This document shows positions 49,687-59,589 of a DNA stretch of 64,000 nt, one piece after another. A model generated the notes under the pieces. That model saw nothing but the letters and a program-made list of their open reading frames with translations. It searched no databases and was not told the DNA's origin. The DNA comes from Metallosphaera yellowstonensis MK1 (GTDB taxonomy: Archaea > Thermoproteota > Thermoprotei_A > Sulfolobales > Sulfolobaceae), in contig NZ_JH597761.1 of assembly GCF_000243315.1 (NCBI RefSeq), positions 850,069 through 914,068 on the forward strand. The letters are read 5' to 3'. The position numbers and the translations under genes were made by a program. Positions within the stretch are counted from its first letter, which is position 1. Each line of letters begins with the position of its first letter.

Positions 49687-50167
49687 GGTAGAGGAGAGCT
49701 AGGGCAGTCTTCCCGTCATCTATCTTACCCTCCTCAAGGAGCTTGATAGCCTCTCCCGCGTTCACCCTGAAAGTTTCTATCACCTCATAGTCCTCGGGAC
49801 TCTCTCCCACGTACTTTAGGTCTTCAGCCAGGAAGACGTGCATGAGTTCCGTGGAGATGCCTGGAGAAGGATAGAAGCTGAACAACTTCGTAAGTTTGCC
49901 TGCCTCATAACCTACTTCTTCCACCAGCTCCCTCCTAGCTGTGATCTCTGGATCCTCTCCCTCCTCTATACTCCCTGCAGGGAACTCCAATATCCACTTA
50001 GATATTACTGGCCTATATTGTCTTATCATCAATAGGTCGTCCTGTATCCTGGGAACTACCACCGCAGATCCTCTGTGCCTCACGTACTCTAACCTCCTCT
50101 CCTTCCCGTTGGGCAACTGTACTTTCTCCACAAACACTTCAAATTTTTTACCAGAGTATATCCTCAT
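49658..50167 (-). CDS. Nudix hydrolase (ADP-ribose pyrophosphatase-like)
   Basis: A 169-residue enzyme cleaving nucleoside diphosphates linked to other groups. The Nudix box spans residues 65-87, G-x5-E-x7-REL-x-EE-x-GY ([20 protein letters not shown]). An upstream FPAGSIE and the C-terminal EVIETFRV segment fit the ADP-ribose subgroup. It overlaps the DedA-like gene by four bases and converges on the Cld-like gene. Confidence 0.9.
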   Translation of the reverse strand: MRIYSGKKFEVFVEKVQLPNGKERRLEYVRHRGSAVVVPRIQDDLLMIRQYRPVISKWILEFPAGSIEEGEDPEITARRELVEEVGYEAGKLTKLFSFYPSPGISTELMHVFLAEDLKYVGESPEDYEVIETFRVNAGEAIKLLEEGKIDDGKTALALLYLKHRGLIDL

Positions 50168-50775
50168 TGTCCACCGTCTGATAATGCCCTAAGGTACTTT
50201 TCTGCTTTTTGGTAGAGACCTTCCCAGTCCAGTTTAAACAAGACTACCCCCAACACTGCGAACACCACGGATGAGATAACCCCCAAGATGACAGGAGAAA
50301 CGTCAGTGAATCTCCCTACCTGTATCAGTCCCAACGCCTCTAGGCCTATCTCGATACAACTCTTTGCGACCTTTGAGGCCAAGGTGACTAGGAGCATCTT
50401 GAGTAGTGGTGCCCTCCCAGCCCCACCCATGAGGAACACGAAGTCGTCAAAGGGAAAGAAGGGGAGAATTGCTGTAATGAAGACAGTCAAGTAAAGGGAT
50501 CTTCCCCTCATCACTCTGTGGAAGAATTGAACGTTTCTGTTAGACTTCAGTTTACTACCTACACCGTATCCTAGGGCGTACATCACGGACTTAGCTGTGG
50601 CAGCTCCAAACCCAGTGATCAAGACAGCCTCAAGGAAGTTTTCGGCGTTAATCCCTAGGCTCAACAGGATCGTTGTGGCGATAACGGTGTAGGGAGAGCC
50701 GAAGAATGGTGTCGCGTTAGAGATGAACGATATGGCAAAGAGGAATAACAGGTAGTATGGAGACATCAATATCAC
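50164..50775 (-). CDS. DedA/VTT-type membrane protein
   Basis: A 203-residue protein with about five hydrophobic segments. Typical SNARE-associated (VTT) features are the re-entrant loop FITAILPFFPFDDFVFLMGGAGR and a preceding amphipathic region with GYGVGSKLKSN. Family members are linked to lipid scrambling or transport. It overlaps the Nudix gene, suggesting a two-gene operon. Confidence 0.75.
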   Translation of the reverse strand: MILMSPYYLLFLFAISFISNATPFFGSPYTVIATTILLSLGINAENFLEAVLITGFGAATAKSVMYALGYGVGSKLKSNRNVQFFHRVMRGRSLYLTVFITAILPFFPFDDFVFLMGGAGRAPLLKMLLVTLASKVAKSCIEIGLEALGLIQVGRFTDVSPVILGVISSVVFAVLGVVLFKLDWEGLYQKAEKYLRALSDGGQ

Positions 50776-50820
50776 CGAGTGCTCCGCTTTATTTAAGGAC
50801 TTACCAAAATCATTTCTCTA

Positions 50821-51030
50821 ATGAAACTCGTTATTCCTGCAGAGTCGGAGATAAAGAACGGGAGCATCTTAGCGGTCAACATAGACAGGCAGCCGGTGAT
50901 GGAGTATAGGAGTGAGATTAGGGGATCCTCACTTATCCTAGATCTAGGTTGGCAGGTGTCCAAGGGGAAGCACGTAATAGAATTGCTTCTAGAGAAGGGC
51001 ATATATAAGAAGTTTTCATTCGAAATTTAA
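50821..51030 (+). CDS. Hypothetical protein, 69 aa
   Basis: A short beta-rich protein (AVNIDRQPVMEYRSEIRGSSLILDLGW). It has an ATG start and a TTTATTTAA-type sequence about 30 bases upstream. Precedes cbsA on the same strand by about 100 bases. No family recognised. Confidence 0.5.
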   Translation: MKLVIPAESEIKNGSILAVNIDRQPVMEYRSEIRGSSLILDLGWQVSKGKHVIELLLEKGIYKKFSFEI

Positions 51031-51127
51031 TTTTTTAAATTATAAACTCCCGTTGGTCTCTAACCTAAATTTCAGGACAAGAGTCCAACACTTTAGGCTT
51101 AATATTAACGACGTCAAGTTCAATTTA

Positions 51128-52540
51128 ATGAATGACAAACTAGTTAGGAAGGTGCCTTACCTCCTGGTGTTGGCCTCCCTAGTCGTATCCTTCTCATCCA
51201 TTTTTGTGGAATTGCCAGTAGGTCAGACCACTCCTCAGATAGTGGCCTACAAAGTCCAAGGAACCACCAACTTGGGGGATCCAGGATCTGAGTCCTTCTG
51301 GCAAAACATACCTTGGGTCAACGTCTCGCTCACTGCGAATCTTCAGGGAGTACCCACATCCGGGATTACACCTTATCTTCTAGTCAAGGCTGCGTGGAAT
51401 GGAACCGATATGCTCGTACTGGAGCAGTGGCCCGCTCCCAACCCAGCAGTTAACACCTGGTCTGCATCGCCTGCAGCTTTCGTACCTGCATCTCTTCTCT
51501 CCAAGACTACGCTCAATGGTGTCGCAGACCTACAGGAATTGGTACCCGGCGTTACGTACTCCATTGAGAAGAACTACACCGGCTATATATCCTACGTGAA
51601 TAACACCGAATATCAGGGGAGGATAGTTCTCAGCTACAGCGGGCTTACTCTCCCACTACCCAATGAAACTTCCATTACGGTACTACCTGATGGGAGGATC
51701 CTGGTACCAGATAACAGAGGTTTCCAATGGTTATTCACAAACTACGGCCTCTTTTATGGCTATTACGTTAACTCAACGTACTACTATCCAGACAGGACAG
51801 CCATAATGTGGTACATGGGGACAGAGACCAACCCAAGTAACTGTATGAACATAGGCGGTGATTATGCCAACGAAAACTTTGATGGATTCACAATAACCAA
51901 GGTGGGAGGATCCCTCTCGTCGGGCCCAGCCAATATATGGATGTGGGTATCAGGGGCGACGTGGAACTCCACCTCTGATCCGGCGTTCCAGATAAACATG
52001 TGGCAGAACGAGAGTATTACTGGGCTGAATTACACGGACTATAAGGACCACGGCTTTGCCGTGCCGCTCTACACTAACCAGAGCGGACTTTACGAGGTGG
52101 ATACGGCGGGATTCTGGTATCCCCCAGTGCAGTCCTCAGGGCTTAACGGGTCCCTATTTTACATATGGACTGGGGCCAAGTGGGAGAACGGGTACTGGGT
52201 CGTAGAGTTCGTCAGACCCATGCAGGTTCCGCAGGCCTTGGCAAACTACGAACCACAGTTCCAGGTAGGGAAAGAATATGACGTAGCCTTTGCTGTTTGG
52301 CAGGGCAAGGCTGGAGAAACGCTCTTCGATAAGTCCATAACCTCAGGATTCCTAACCCTTTACGTAAGCCCCCAATCTCCCGGCACTGTTACGCCAACTC
52401 CCGCAACCAACACCACTAATACCTCCACTGCGACCCCTACAAGTGCTTCCGCTCCCAACGTCACTCTAGACGTGACGATAGCTGGCGTGATCATCGCCGT
52501 GATAGCACTCCTAGTCTTATATCTGGTTTACAGGAGGTAA
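51128..52540 (+). CDS. cbsA: Cytochrome b558/566 subunit A
   Basis: About 470 residues. A signal segment (about 5-30) is followed by a secreted beta-rich domain of the ethylbenzene-dehydrogenase haem-binding type with many N-glycosylation sites, a Thr/Pro/Ser linker (TPTPATNTTNTSTATP) and a C-terminal transmembrane helix. This is the layout of the heavily glycosylated CbsA of Sulfolobus, exposed on the outer face. The ATG at 51128 is chosen for the TTAATATTA box about 25 bases upstream. cbsB follows after six bases. Confidence 0.85.
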   Translation: MNDKLVRKVPYLLVLASLVVSFSSIFVELPVGQTTPQIVAYKVQGTTNLGDPGSESFWQNIPWVNVSLTANLQGVPTSGITPYLLVKAAWNGTDMLVLEQWPAPNPAVNTWSASPAAFVPASLLSKTTLNGVADLQELVPGVTYSIEKNYTGYISYVNNTEYQGRIVLSYSGLTLPLPNETSITVLPDGRILVPDNRGFQWLFTNYGLFYGYYVNSTYYYPDRTAIMWYMGTETNPSNCMNIGGDYANENFDGFTITKVGGSLSSGPANIWMWVSGATWNSTSDPAFQINMWQNESITGLNYTDYKDHGFAVPLYTNQSGLYEVDTAGFWYPPVQSSGLNGSLFYIWTGAKWENGYWVVEFVRPMQVPQALANYEPQFQVGKEYDVAFAVWQGKAGETLFDKSITSGFLTLYVSPQSPGTVTPTPATNTTNTSTATPTSASAPNVTLDVTIAGVIIAVIALLVLYLVYRR

Positions 52541-52545
52541 GGAGA

Positions 52546-53466
52546 ATGGATATACGAAGGCAAGTAATATTTTTACTGCTCTTGGGTTCTGTACTACAAT
52601 TCATGTTCAGGCAAACCCTCTTCGCCCTTCTCCCACTTCCCATGCACGCTCCTTTCTTATCGTATCTGGCTGTGATTGGGACCTTCGGACTATTTCTATA
52701 CCTCACTTCTTTCCTCATATATGCCTTCCTCTCTTTCCGATCTGAGAGACTTTTACTGCCCGTGGGGGTAATACTCCTCTTCTCCACTGTAGTGCCAGTA
52801 TTCTGGGATGGGTATAACACTACTATAGTATGGTTTTGGCTCGTCATATTTTCTGTGATATTGTCCTCCGCCCTCATAGTGAGTTCGCTGAGGATACTCA
52901 GGAACGTTTATCTCCTCTCACTCCTACCCATCTTCGCCCTCTCCCTTTACAGTTACTATCCATATGTTCTGCTGACCCTTCACGTGGGAGGACTCTCCTT
53001 TCCAACAGCCCTCCTCTTCCTTTTAGCCTCAGTTTCATTCTTTACAGTGGTTTTATCTCAGAAGAAGATAGGAAAGAGGGGACTGATCTCAGATGTCCTC
53101 GGTTTCGCTGTAGTTCTCTCCTTCCTTCCGTTCATATTGGAACTAATCAGGAACAGATTTCTCCAGATGATAATGGATATGGTGATACCGTCTACCTTGG
53201 GAATAGTGTTCGTGAGCCCCTCAGATTTGCTCATAACCCTGGTCTCACTGTCTCTCTCTGTTGCAGGTATCGTGATGGCGTTAGGAAAAGGGTTACAGGA
53301 GTTGGCCACAGGTTACCTCGTGATTATGACCACGAGCTTTCTAGGTTATACGGGCTTCCACCTCATGGTCTATCTCTTCTCCCCAGCCCTGGGGGCGTTT
53401 CTCCTCTCCCAAGGATTCAAAACTCCCATAACAGTTCAGCAGGCGAATAGGGCCGACTCGAGGTGA
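52546..53466 (+). CDS. cbsB: Cytochrome b558/566 subunit B
   Basis: A 306-residue polytopic membrane protein with about nine helices, few charged residues and several histidines in helices (LTLHVGG, GFHLMVY). It is the membrane partner of CbsA. In Sulfolobus acidocaldarius cbsAB is followed by Rieske (soxL) and cytochrome b (soxN) genes; here those are absent and a HIT-family gene follows. Confidence 0.83.
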   Translation: MDIRRQVIFLLLLGSVLQFMFRQTLFALLPLPMHAPFLSYLAVIGTFGLFLYLTSFLIYAFLSFRSERLLLPVGVILLFSTVVPVFWDGYNTTIVWFWLVIFSVILSSALIVSSLRILRNVYLLSLLPIFALSLYSYYPYVLLTLHVGGLSFPTALLFLLASVSFFTVVLSQKKIGKRGLISDVLGFAVVLSFLPFILELIRNRFLQMIMDMVIPSTLGIVFVSPSDLLITLVSLSLSVAGIVMALGKGLQELATGYLVIMTTSFLGYTGFHLMVYLFSPALGAFLLSQGFKTPITVQQANRADSR

Positions 53467-53506
53467 TCACCTCAACACTTAAAACGGCATCTTTTTAATC
53501 ATCCTT

Positions 53507-53947
53507 ATGTGTTTGTTCTGTAATATCCTGGGTGGCAGGGAACCTGGATACTTTGTCTACAGGGATGAGCACGTGTCGGCCATATTGGACAAATATCCCA
53601 TAACTCCAGGCCATACCCTGGTCATGCCTAACAGACACTTCGCCGATCTCCTGGTTACAGATCCTGAGATCTCGTGTGAGTTGACCAGAAAGACGGTCTT
53701 CTTGGCCAGGAGCATAAGGGAGGCACTGAAGGCCAGTGGAGTAAGAATCCTTACCAACGTGGGAGCTAGCTCCGGTCAGGTAGTATTTCATACACACGTC
53801 CACATAATTCCGAGCTGGGATTCTGATCCACCTCAAGTATTTCCATCCTTCCAACCCAGGAAGGCTCAGGCTCCGTCATACTATGAATCCTTGCAAAAAG
53901 TTATAAGTCAATATATCAAAACTATCACGGAAAGGGGAACGAATTAG
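53507..53947 (+). CDS. HIT-family hydrolase
   Basis: A 146-residue nucleotide hydrolase or transferase. The histidine triad His95-x-His97-x-His99 is in HTHVHIIP, and the N-terminal CLFCNIL and GHTLVMPNRHF segments are typical. It probably hydrolyses adenosine phosphoramidate or dinucleoside polyphosphates. A Shine-Dalgarno-preceded oxidase gene follows 13 bases later. Confidence 0.92.
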   Translation: MCLFCNILGGREPGYFVYRDEHVSAILDKYPITPGHTLVMPNRHFADLLVTDPEISCELTRKTVFLARSIREALKASGVRILTNVGASSGQVVFHTHVHIIPSWDSDPPQVFPSFQPRKAQAPSYYESLQKVISQYIKTITERGTN

Positions 53948-53960
53948 AAAGGTGACATGA

Positions 53961-56927
53961 TTGGGTTTAAGGGAGGAATTGGAAGCGAGGTTCGGCGATA
54001 GCTTCACGGACTCGTTAGTAGAGAGGCTTTCTCACACGGCCGATATGGGATTCGTTCCACAACTGGTATGGACTGGGATGAAGATCAATATAATCCCAGA
54101 TTACGTCGTCTACCCCAAAAACGTAGAGGACATGATAGACGTTGTAAAAATCTCCCTAAAGTACGGGGCTCCGCTTGTACCCTACGGGAGGGGTACCAAT
54201 AGGTATGGGAACGCTATACCCGCTGATGGGGGTATACTCATAGATTTCTCTAAAATGGATAAAATACAGATAGATGACTCAAATAAGGTGGCCGTAGCAG
54301 AGGCTGGGGCAACTTGGAAGTTAGTAGATATAGCAGCACAGAGTAGAGGTTTACAGCTTAGGACATTCCCGTCCTCCTATGATTCGACTGTTGGAGGCGG
54401 TGTAGCTGGAGATGCGCTAGGGGTAGGATCCTATCAGTACGGTTTCATTTGCGATAACGTCTCATTCGTTGAGATGGTTAACCCAAAGGGTGAGCTGGTT
54501 AGACTTGAGGGGAAGGACTTAGCGCTAGTATGTGGGGCCGAGGGAACCACTGGGCTAATATATAGGGTTGGTCTCAAGCTCAGGCCCTTCTCCCCAACAG
54601 AATCGCTTGTTCTTTCCTATGATAACTTCGAGCAAGCCTATAGAGGTATAGGAGAGTTTTACAGGGAGTCTATCCCTGTTTGGCACGTCCAGGTGAGAGG
54701 ACCCGCTATATCCACTTACATCGCTGAGAACTTCAAGGCATCTCTAGCCCCAGATAAGTGGAACATGGTTATCCTATATCCCTCAACTGTAGCCTCTATA
54801 GTTGAACCCAAGCTATACAGGGTCGCTCAGAACACAGGTGCCAAGACCTTCGAGGGGGAATGGACCGGATGGTGGTCATTCAATCACGGGGTCAACGCAG
54901 CACTCAGGACCAAGGGGTTGCTTATACATCAACACGGACTCATCCATTACACTAAAATGAAGGAGTTGGTGGACGGAATTCAGGAGAATCTGGGGAAGCT
55001 CGGTGATCTGACACCTGACGGCGGGTTCGACCTCGATATAGACTTGGAGAGGAGGGAGACCCTTCTGGTAAATGCCTTCACTCAGGTATCCCTAACCCCA
55101 GTCGATAAGAAGATCCTTTTCGAGCTCGCAAAGAACACCCTCATGATGGAGCAGTACATCAAAGTCGGGGGATCCATGCTCTCTGTGGGGATATTCGTTC
55201 ACAAGTACGCTAAGAATAGACTCACTGCCATGGGCAAGGTATTTCAAGAGATGGGCGTCGACAGGTACGAAGTAATGAAGAAGTACAAGGAGGAGACGGA
55301 TCCTGAGGAGCTATTCAATCCAGGGAAAGTATTTGAGCCGAAGAAGAGGGCCTTATCCGTCTTAGACATTGTCAGGAAACAGAACGATGCAATGAGGTAT
55401 AGATTCGGAATAGGGTTCGCCAAGAGGATCGTTCCTGGTGGAGAGGTTGAGGGCTATAGGGTTGTCAAAAAATACCTTGATCTCTTTGCGGACTACGCGA
55501 TAAAGTGTATAGACTGTGCCATGTGTGTTACCGTATGTCCTCAGTATAGACTCATACCCCAGTGGCCTTATGCCCCCAAGGGAATGTTTGATTTCACCAA
55601 AGGGCTTATCTCCTTTTTCGAACTTCAGGGGAGGGTAGACGTTCCAGATAGTGCCATAGCTGAGATATCAGGTTGCCATAAGTGTGGTCTCTGTGATGGA
55701 GTTTGCCCTGCTAGAATACCCATCTCCTCTATGCTCATTAGACTGAGTGCCATGGTCGCGAAGAAGATACCGGAGGAGGTAGTTACCGAGATTCCTATCC
55801 CTGATAAGTATAGCGACGTGGTCACGGATAACAGTGAGGTGGGAATATGGTTCGGAAAGTATTTAGCTGAGAACCCTTCGGTACTCTTCGCCACGTTAGA
55901 GGTGATGAAGAAGCTGGGATTGAAGGTGAGGGTCTACGGTACTACCATGGATAGTGGGTTTAACGATTACATTGGAGGGAACGGGAACGAACTCATAGAG
56001 AAGATAAGGAAGAACTCGGAGAAGATAGACGTTATCGAACTCATAACCGTCACTCCTGAGGATTATAAGACCTTCACTGAAGGTTACCAGGAATACGCTA
56101 AGTTGGCTGGTGTAAGCGCCCCATTTGAAGTTGTACCCTTAGACCTCAGGCTCCTCAAGTCGATTCAGGTGGAGGGGAGAGAGGAGGTAAACCTTCACGT
56201 TGCCTGTTTCGCCAACTCCTACGCAGATGAGGTCATCAAGAGGCTTAGGGAGAAGGGGTTCAAGGTGAAAAAGGTGGAGGGATGCTCTGGAGCCACCTTG
56301 GAGAAGAACGTAGGTAAGAGGGCAGACATGATGGCGAAGGCACTGGGAGAGAAGTACGGTAACTTAGTTACTCTATGCCCCATGGCAGCTATGAAATTCA
56401 GGAGCGTAGGCGTGAACGCCAGGACTTTAGTTGAATTCATGGCTGAGAAGATAGGTGCAGAGGTTAAGGCGGAGAGGAGGACGTTTAAGGTTCCAGACGA
56501 GGATAAGGACGCTCTCAAGAAGTTCGTTGTGGAACTTTTAACCAACTCCCTAGTGAAGAGGGCTAACCTGATAGCAGACACAGTATCCTTCATGTCCTCC
56601 GGTCTAGACGAGTATAAGAAGATCATAGAACCAATAGTCAGCGAATCCATCGAGGAGACGAGTTCGGGTTTAAGGGAGAGGATGGACTCTTTGATCATCT
56701 CGAGGGTAAAGGGAGACGATCCATCAGAGAAAGCCTTGGTTACCAACTCTTACCTGAGGGAGCTGAACGGCATACTTATGTCTACACCCATGGACACCGT
56801 AATAGCGGAGGTTGTGAAGCAGGTTAGGAAAATAGCTACAGATGACTTCTCTGAAAGGGATCTTGGTGTAGTTCTCGTGGAGTTGATTAAGGAGAACATA
56901 GATAAGTTGAGAGGTGGTCTAGCCTAA
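53961..56927 (+). CDS. FAD/Fe-S oxidoreductase, GlcD-GlcF-like fusion
   Basis: A 988-residue TTG-started protein (AGGTGA ribosome site about eight bases upstream). The N-terminal FAD-binding type-4 domain (about 30-210, with PYGRGTNRYGNAIP) and FAD-oxidase C-terminal domain (to about 460) are followed by two [4Fe-4S] motifs, CIDCAMCVTVCP (from 516) and CHKCGLCDGVCP (from 572). A C-terminal CCG-like part has HVACFANSYADEV and EGCSGATLEKN. It probably oxidises a 2-hydroxyacid such as lactate or glycolate and passes electrons on; the substrate is not determined. Confidence 0.88.
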   Translation: MGLREELEARFGDSFTDSLVERLSHTADMGFVPQLVWTGMKINIIPDYVVYPKNVEDMIDVVKISLKYGAPLVPYGRGTNRYGNAIPADGGILIDFSKMDKIQIDDSNKVAVAEAGATWKLVDIAAQSRGLQLRTFPSSYDSTVGGGVAGDALGVGSYQYGFICDNVSFVEMVNPKGELVRLEGKDLALVCGAEGTTGLIYRVGLKLRPFSPTESLVLSYDNFEQAYRGIGEFYRESIPVWHVQVRGPAISTYIAENFKASLAPDKWNMVILYPSTVASIVEPKLYRVAQNTGAKTFEGEWTGWWSFNHGVNAALRTKGLLIHQHGLIHYTKMKELVDGIQENLGKLGDLTPDGGFDLDIDLERRETLLVNAFTQVSLTPVDKKILFELAKNTLMMEQYIKVGGSMLSVGIFVHKYAKNRLTAMGKVFQEMGVDRYEVMKKYKEETDPEELFNPGKVFEPKKRALSVLDIVRKQNDAMRYRFGIGFAKRIVPGGEVEGYRVVKKYLDLFADYAIKCIDCAMCVTVCPQYRLIPQWPYAPKGMFDFTKGLISFFELQGRVDVPDSAIAEISGCHKCGLCDGVCPARIPISSMLIRLSAMVAKKIPEEVVTEIPIPDKYSDVVTDNSEVGIWFGKYLAENPSVLFATLEVMKKLGLKVRVYGTTMDSGFNDYIGGNGNELIEKIRKNSEKIDVIELITVTPEDYKTFTEGYQEYAKLAGVSAPFEVVPLDLRLLKSIQVEGREEVNLHVACFANSYADEVIKRLREKGFKVKKVEGCSGATLEKNVGKRADMMAKALGEKYGNLVTLCPMAAMKFRSVGVNARTLVEFMAEKIGAEVKAERRTFKVPDEDKDALKKFVVELLTNSLVKRANLIADTVSFMSSGLDEYKKIIEPIVSESIEETSSGLRERMDSLIISRVKGDDPSEKALVTNSYLRELNGILMSTPMDTVIAEVVKQVRKIATDDFSERDLGVVLVELIKENIDKLRGGLA

Positions 56928-56959
56928 TATCTTAAATTTCCCTGGCACCTCTCTGTCCT

Positions 56960-58444
56960 ATGCTGTTCGACGTTTTTCCTAGACCCAGGTACCTGAGGGT
57001 GAGGGCCAAAGGAAGGGAGGGCGTGGTAATCTTCCCAACCTATGTCCCCGGTTCGTACCTAGTTAGGGATCTGGAGAGACACTTGGTGGACATTGAGGGG
57101 ATCAGAATATCCAAGAATAGGTTCTACGTCAGAGAGGAGTTCTGGTACACCGTTTACACCTCCAGTAAGGATCAGAGGGAAGCTCTCTCCACAGGGAATT
57201 ACATTTTTGTGAACCCCCCAGCAGTGTTCCCGTTTCAGGACTGGAACGAGAAGTATTGCGTTAGATTTCACGTGGATTGGCCCATTCATACAACGCTCAG
57301 AAAGGAGGGAGAGTATTACTGTTCAGACGATTATGAGTCCTTCTCCGACTCACCCATACAGGCAAGCCCTGACCTTAAGCTGGTGAGGATCGACGATTAC
57401 CATTACGTCTCCTCCATAGACGACCTCGACCCGGAGAAGGTGAGAGCGGTGATTAGAGAGATAGATGACAGGTTGGGACAAAGGGCAGAGTATATCTTCT
57501 TCTTCAGGAGGTCTGACAAGAATTACGGAGGGATAGAGCACCTCAAGTCCTCTTCGATCGTGGTTCCGTGGGATAGGAAGGACCTAGTCGTTCTGTTTGC
57601 CCACGAGTATCTCCACAGGTGGAACGTTAAGACGTTCAGACCTAAGGACTTGGAACTCGACATGGAGAAGGAGGTCCTGTCAGACATGCTGTGGTTCGCC
57701 GAGGGCGTGACCGACTACATGGCCTTAGTGTCGGCCGTAAGGGTCGGAGCTGTCTCCACGGAGGAGGCTGGGAAGTACTTAGCTAACGCTATGGCCAAGA
57801 TGACTTTTCCTGGAGCCAGAAGGACTTCTCTGGCAGAAGCGTCCAGGACCACGTGGATAAAGTACTACAAGCAGGATGAGAACTTCCTCAATTCCTCCGT
57901 GTCCTACTACGATGGAGGTCTCCTCTTAGGCTTGATCCTTGACGCCCACCTGACTAGGGTTGGCGAGAGGATCTTCAACGTCTTTAAGAACATTCCGCAG
58001 AGGTATACCTTCGACGACTTGGACAGGTATTTCAGGGCAAAGGGATACGTTGACCTGGAGAGGTTAGTTTACTCTCCAGCCGTATCTCTACTGGAGGAGC
58101 TGAAGACCCTCCTGGACGTCAGCGTCGTTGACCAAGGGATTCCCTATTATGGCCTGATGATGGACAACAACAGGGTGATCTTCGTTGAGGACGATTCCCC
58201 TGCAGATGTGTCTAGCATAATTCCCAACGATACGATCGTCGGGGTCGACGGCACTTCAAGACAACTGGAGGTTAAGGACGAGGTTAACCTCACGATTGTT
58301 AGGGAAGGGAGACTGATGAATATCAAGTTAAGATCCGGCAGAAGTCCAGGCCATAAGGTGAGGTTCAGAGTCAGGGGAGAACTGTCTCAGGCCATCTTTA
58401 ACCTCAATGAGTGGTTTGGGGAATCTAACCTATCGATACTTTGA
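56960..58444 (+). CDS. M61-family glycyl aminopeptidase-like metalloprotease
   Basis: A 494-residue protein. N-terminal beta-domain (PTYVPGSYLVRDLERH), then the zinc site His215-Glu216-x2-His219 in AHEYLHRWNVK, with the third ligand Glu near residue 247 (WFAEGVTDYMAL). A C-terminal PDZ-like domain (about 380-470) contains NDTIVGVDGTSRQL. No signal peptide is visible, so it is probably cytoplasmic. It begins 33 bases after the oxidase gene. Confidence 0.9.
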   Translation: MLFDVFPRPRYLRVRAKGREGVVIFPTYVPGSYLVRDLERHLVDIEGIRISKNRFYVREEFWYTVYTSSKDQREALSTGNYIFVNPPAVFPFQDWNEKYCVRFHVDWPIHTTLRKEGEYYCSDDYESFSDSPIQASPDLKLVRIDDYHYVSSIDDLDPEKVRAVIREIDDRLGQRAEYIFFFRRSDKNYGGIEHLKSSSIVVPWDRKDLVVLFAHEYLHRWNVKTFRPKDLELDMEKEVLSDMLWFAEGVTDYMALVSAVRVGAVSTEEAGKYLANAMAKMTFPGARRTSLAEASRTTWIKYYKQDENFLNSSVSYYDGGLLLGLILDAHLTRVGERIFNVFKNIPQRYTFDDLDRYFRAKGYVDLERLVYSPAVSLLEELKTLLDVSVVDQGIPYYGLMMDNNRVIFVEDDSPADVSSIIPNDTIVGVDGTSRQLEVKDEVNLTIVREGRLMNIKLRSGRSPGHKVRFRVRGELSQAIFNLNEWFGESNLSIL

Positions 58445-58751
58445 AGTCTTACCACAGTTCCTCAAGACCCGAGTGAGGGATCCGGACGACAACGTGAGAT
58501 CCGAAGCTACCGGATTAACCGGAGAACTAGAACGTGATTTGAAATTGGAGGATAGACGGACCTGGGGACGTATCATCTAACATGAAGGGAAGGTCCTATC
58601 TTGGTGTGGAAGATTGCTGTGCGTACAAAGTTTGACTAAGTATCTGCAGTCACGTGACTTTCCCTTAAATATCGCCCTGTAATCGAGGCGAAATTTGATG
58701 AATGCCGTAAGTATGAGTGCTTAAAACTCCACTTCCCGCAATTCTATACTC
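58445..58751. other. Intergenic region without recognisable gene
   Basis: About 307 bases. It contains ATTAACCGGAGAAC (58513-58526), a partial match to the TTAACCGGGGAGTTAA motif, and a TTAAATAT box (58675-58682) that could serve transcription to the right. I see no gene or RNA signature. Confidence 0.35.
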
Positions 58752-59579
58752 ATGGCAAGGATCTACTTAGGACCTGCAGGGATACCCCTATCGTCAAGGG
58801 GTAAGGGGAGCGTTGACGGTGTAAAGAGGGTGGCAGAGCTGGGCCTAAACGCCATGGAGGTTGAGTTCGTCCAGGGAGTAAGGATGTCAGTCCAGAGTGC
58901 CAAGGAGTTGGGGGAAGTGGCGAAGTCACTGGGAGTGAGGCTTTCGGTACACGCCCCCTATTTCATTAACCTGTGTTCCCCAGATCGAGAAAAGGTAGAA
59001 GCGTCCAAAAGAAGAATTCTGGAGAGTGCCGAGAGGGCTGAGGCCATGGGGGCAGACGCAGTTGCCATCCACCTGGCCTTCTATGGAGATCTCTCGCCGG
59101 AGGAATGTTACTCCAAGATTAAGGAGTCCATGCAGGAGGTGGTAGAGAAGTCCCTTGAACTGGGGATAACCTACGTGAAGCTGGGAGCTGAGACCATGGC
59201 TAAGGAAACTGCTTTTGGAACGCTGGACGAGGTCATTAGACTAGCCAAGGAGGTTAAGGGCGTGATTCCCTACATTGACTGGGCCCACACGTTCGCTAGA
59301 CAAGGAGGTAAGATAGATTACGGGGCCATAATAGACAGGCTAAGGGAAGAGTTGGGGTTGACTCATATAAACTCCCACTTCGAATCCCTTCAATTGAGGA
59401 AGGGAAAATACGTGGACGTTCACGAACCCATAGACAAGGAGGCTCCACCGTTCGCCCCTCTGGCCAAGGAGATACTCAAGAGGGATATTTCCATCTCGTT
59501 GGTATGCGAAAGCCCCAAATTGGAGGAAGACGCCTTGAAAATGAAGGCCGTTCTGGAGTCTCTGGGATATAAATTCTAG
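58752..59579 (+). CDS. Endonuclease IV-like TIM-barrel protein
   Basis: A 275-residue AP-endonuclease-2 family barrel. Metal-binding segments: SVHAPYFINL, AIHLAFYGD, LGAETMAKETAFGTLDE, DWAHTFAR and HINSHFES, ending in VCESPKLEEDAL. It probably cuts DNA at abasic sites using three metal ions. A phosphatase gene follows 10 bases later. Confidence 0.88.
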   Translation: MARIYLGPAGIPLSSRGKGSVDGVKRVAELGLNAMEVEFVQGVRMSVQSAKELGEVAKSLGVRLSVHAPYFINLCSPDREKVEASKRRILESAERAEAMGADAVAIHLAFYGDLSPEECYSKIKESMQEVVEKSLELGITYVKLGAETMAKETAFGTLDEVIRLAKEVKGVIPYIDWAHTFARQGGKIDYGAIIDRLREELGLTHINSHFESLQLRKGKYVDVHEPIDKEAPPFAPLAKEILKRDISISLVCESPKLEEDALKMKAVLESLGYKF

Positions 59580-59589
59580 GGTCACCCGT

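Noticed and set aside
52830..53450. 206-codon plus-strand frame in a second frame of cbsB
   Set aside because: The cbsB frame gives a coherent membrane protein; this frame is Ser/Arg-rich without helices.
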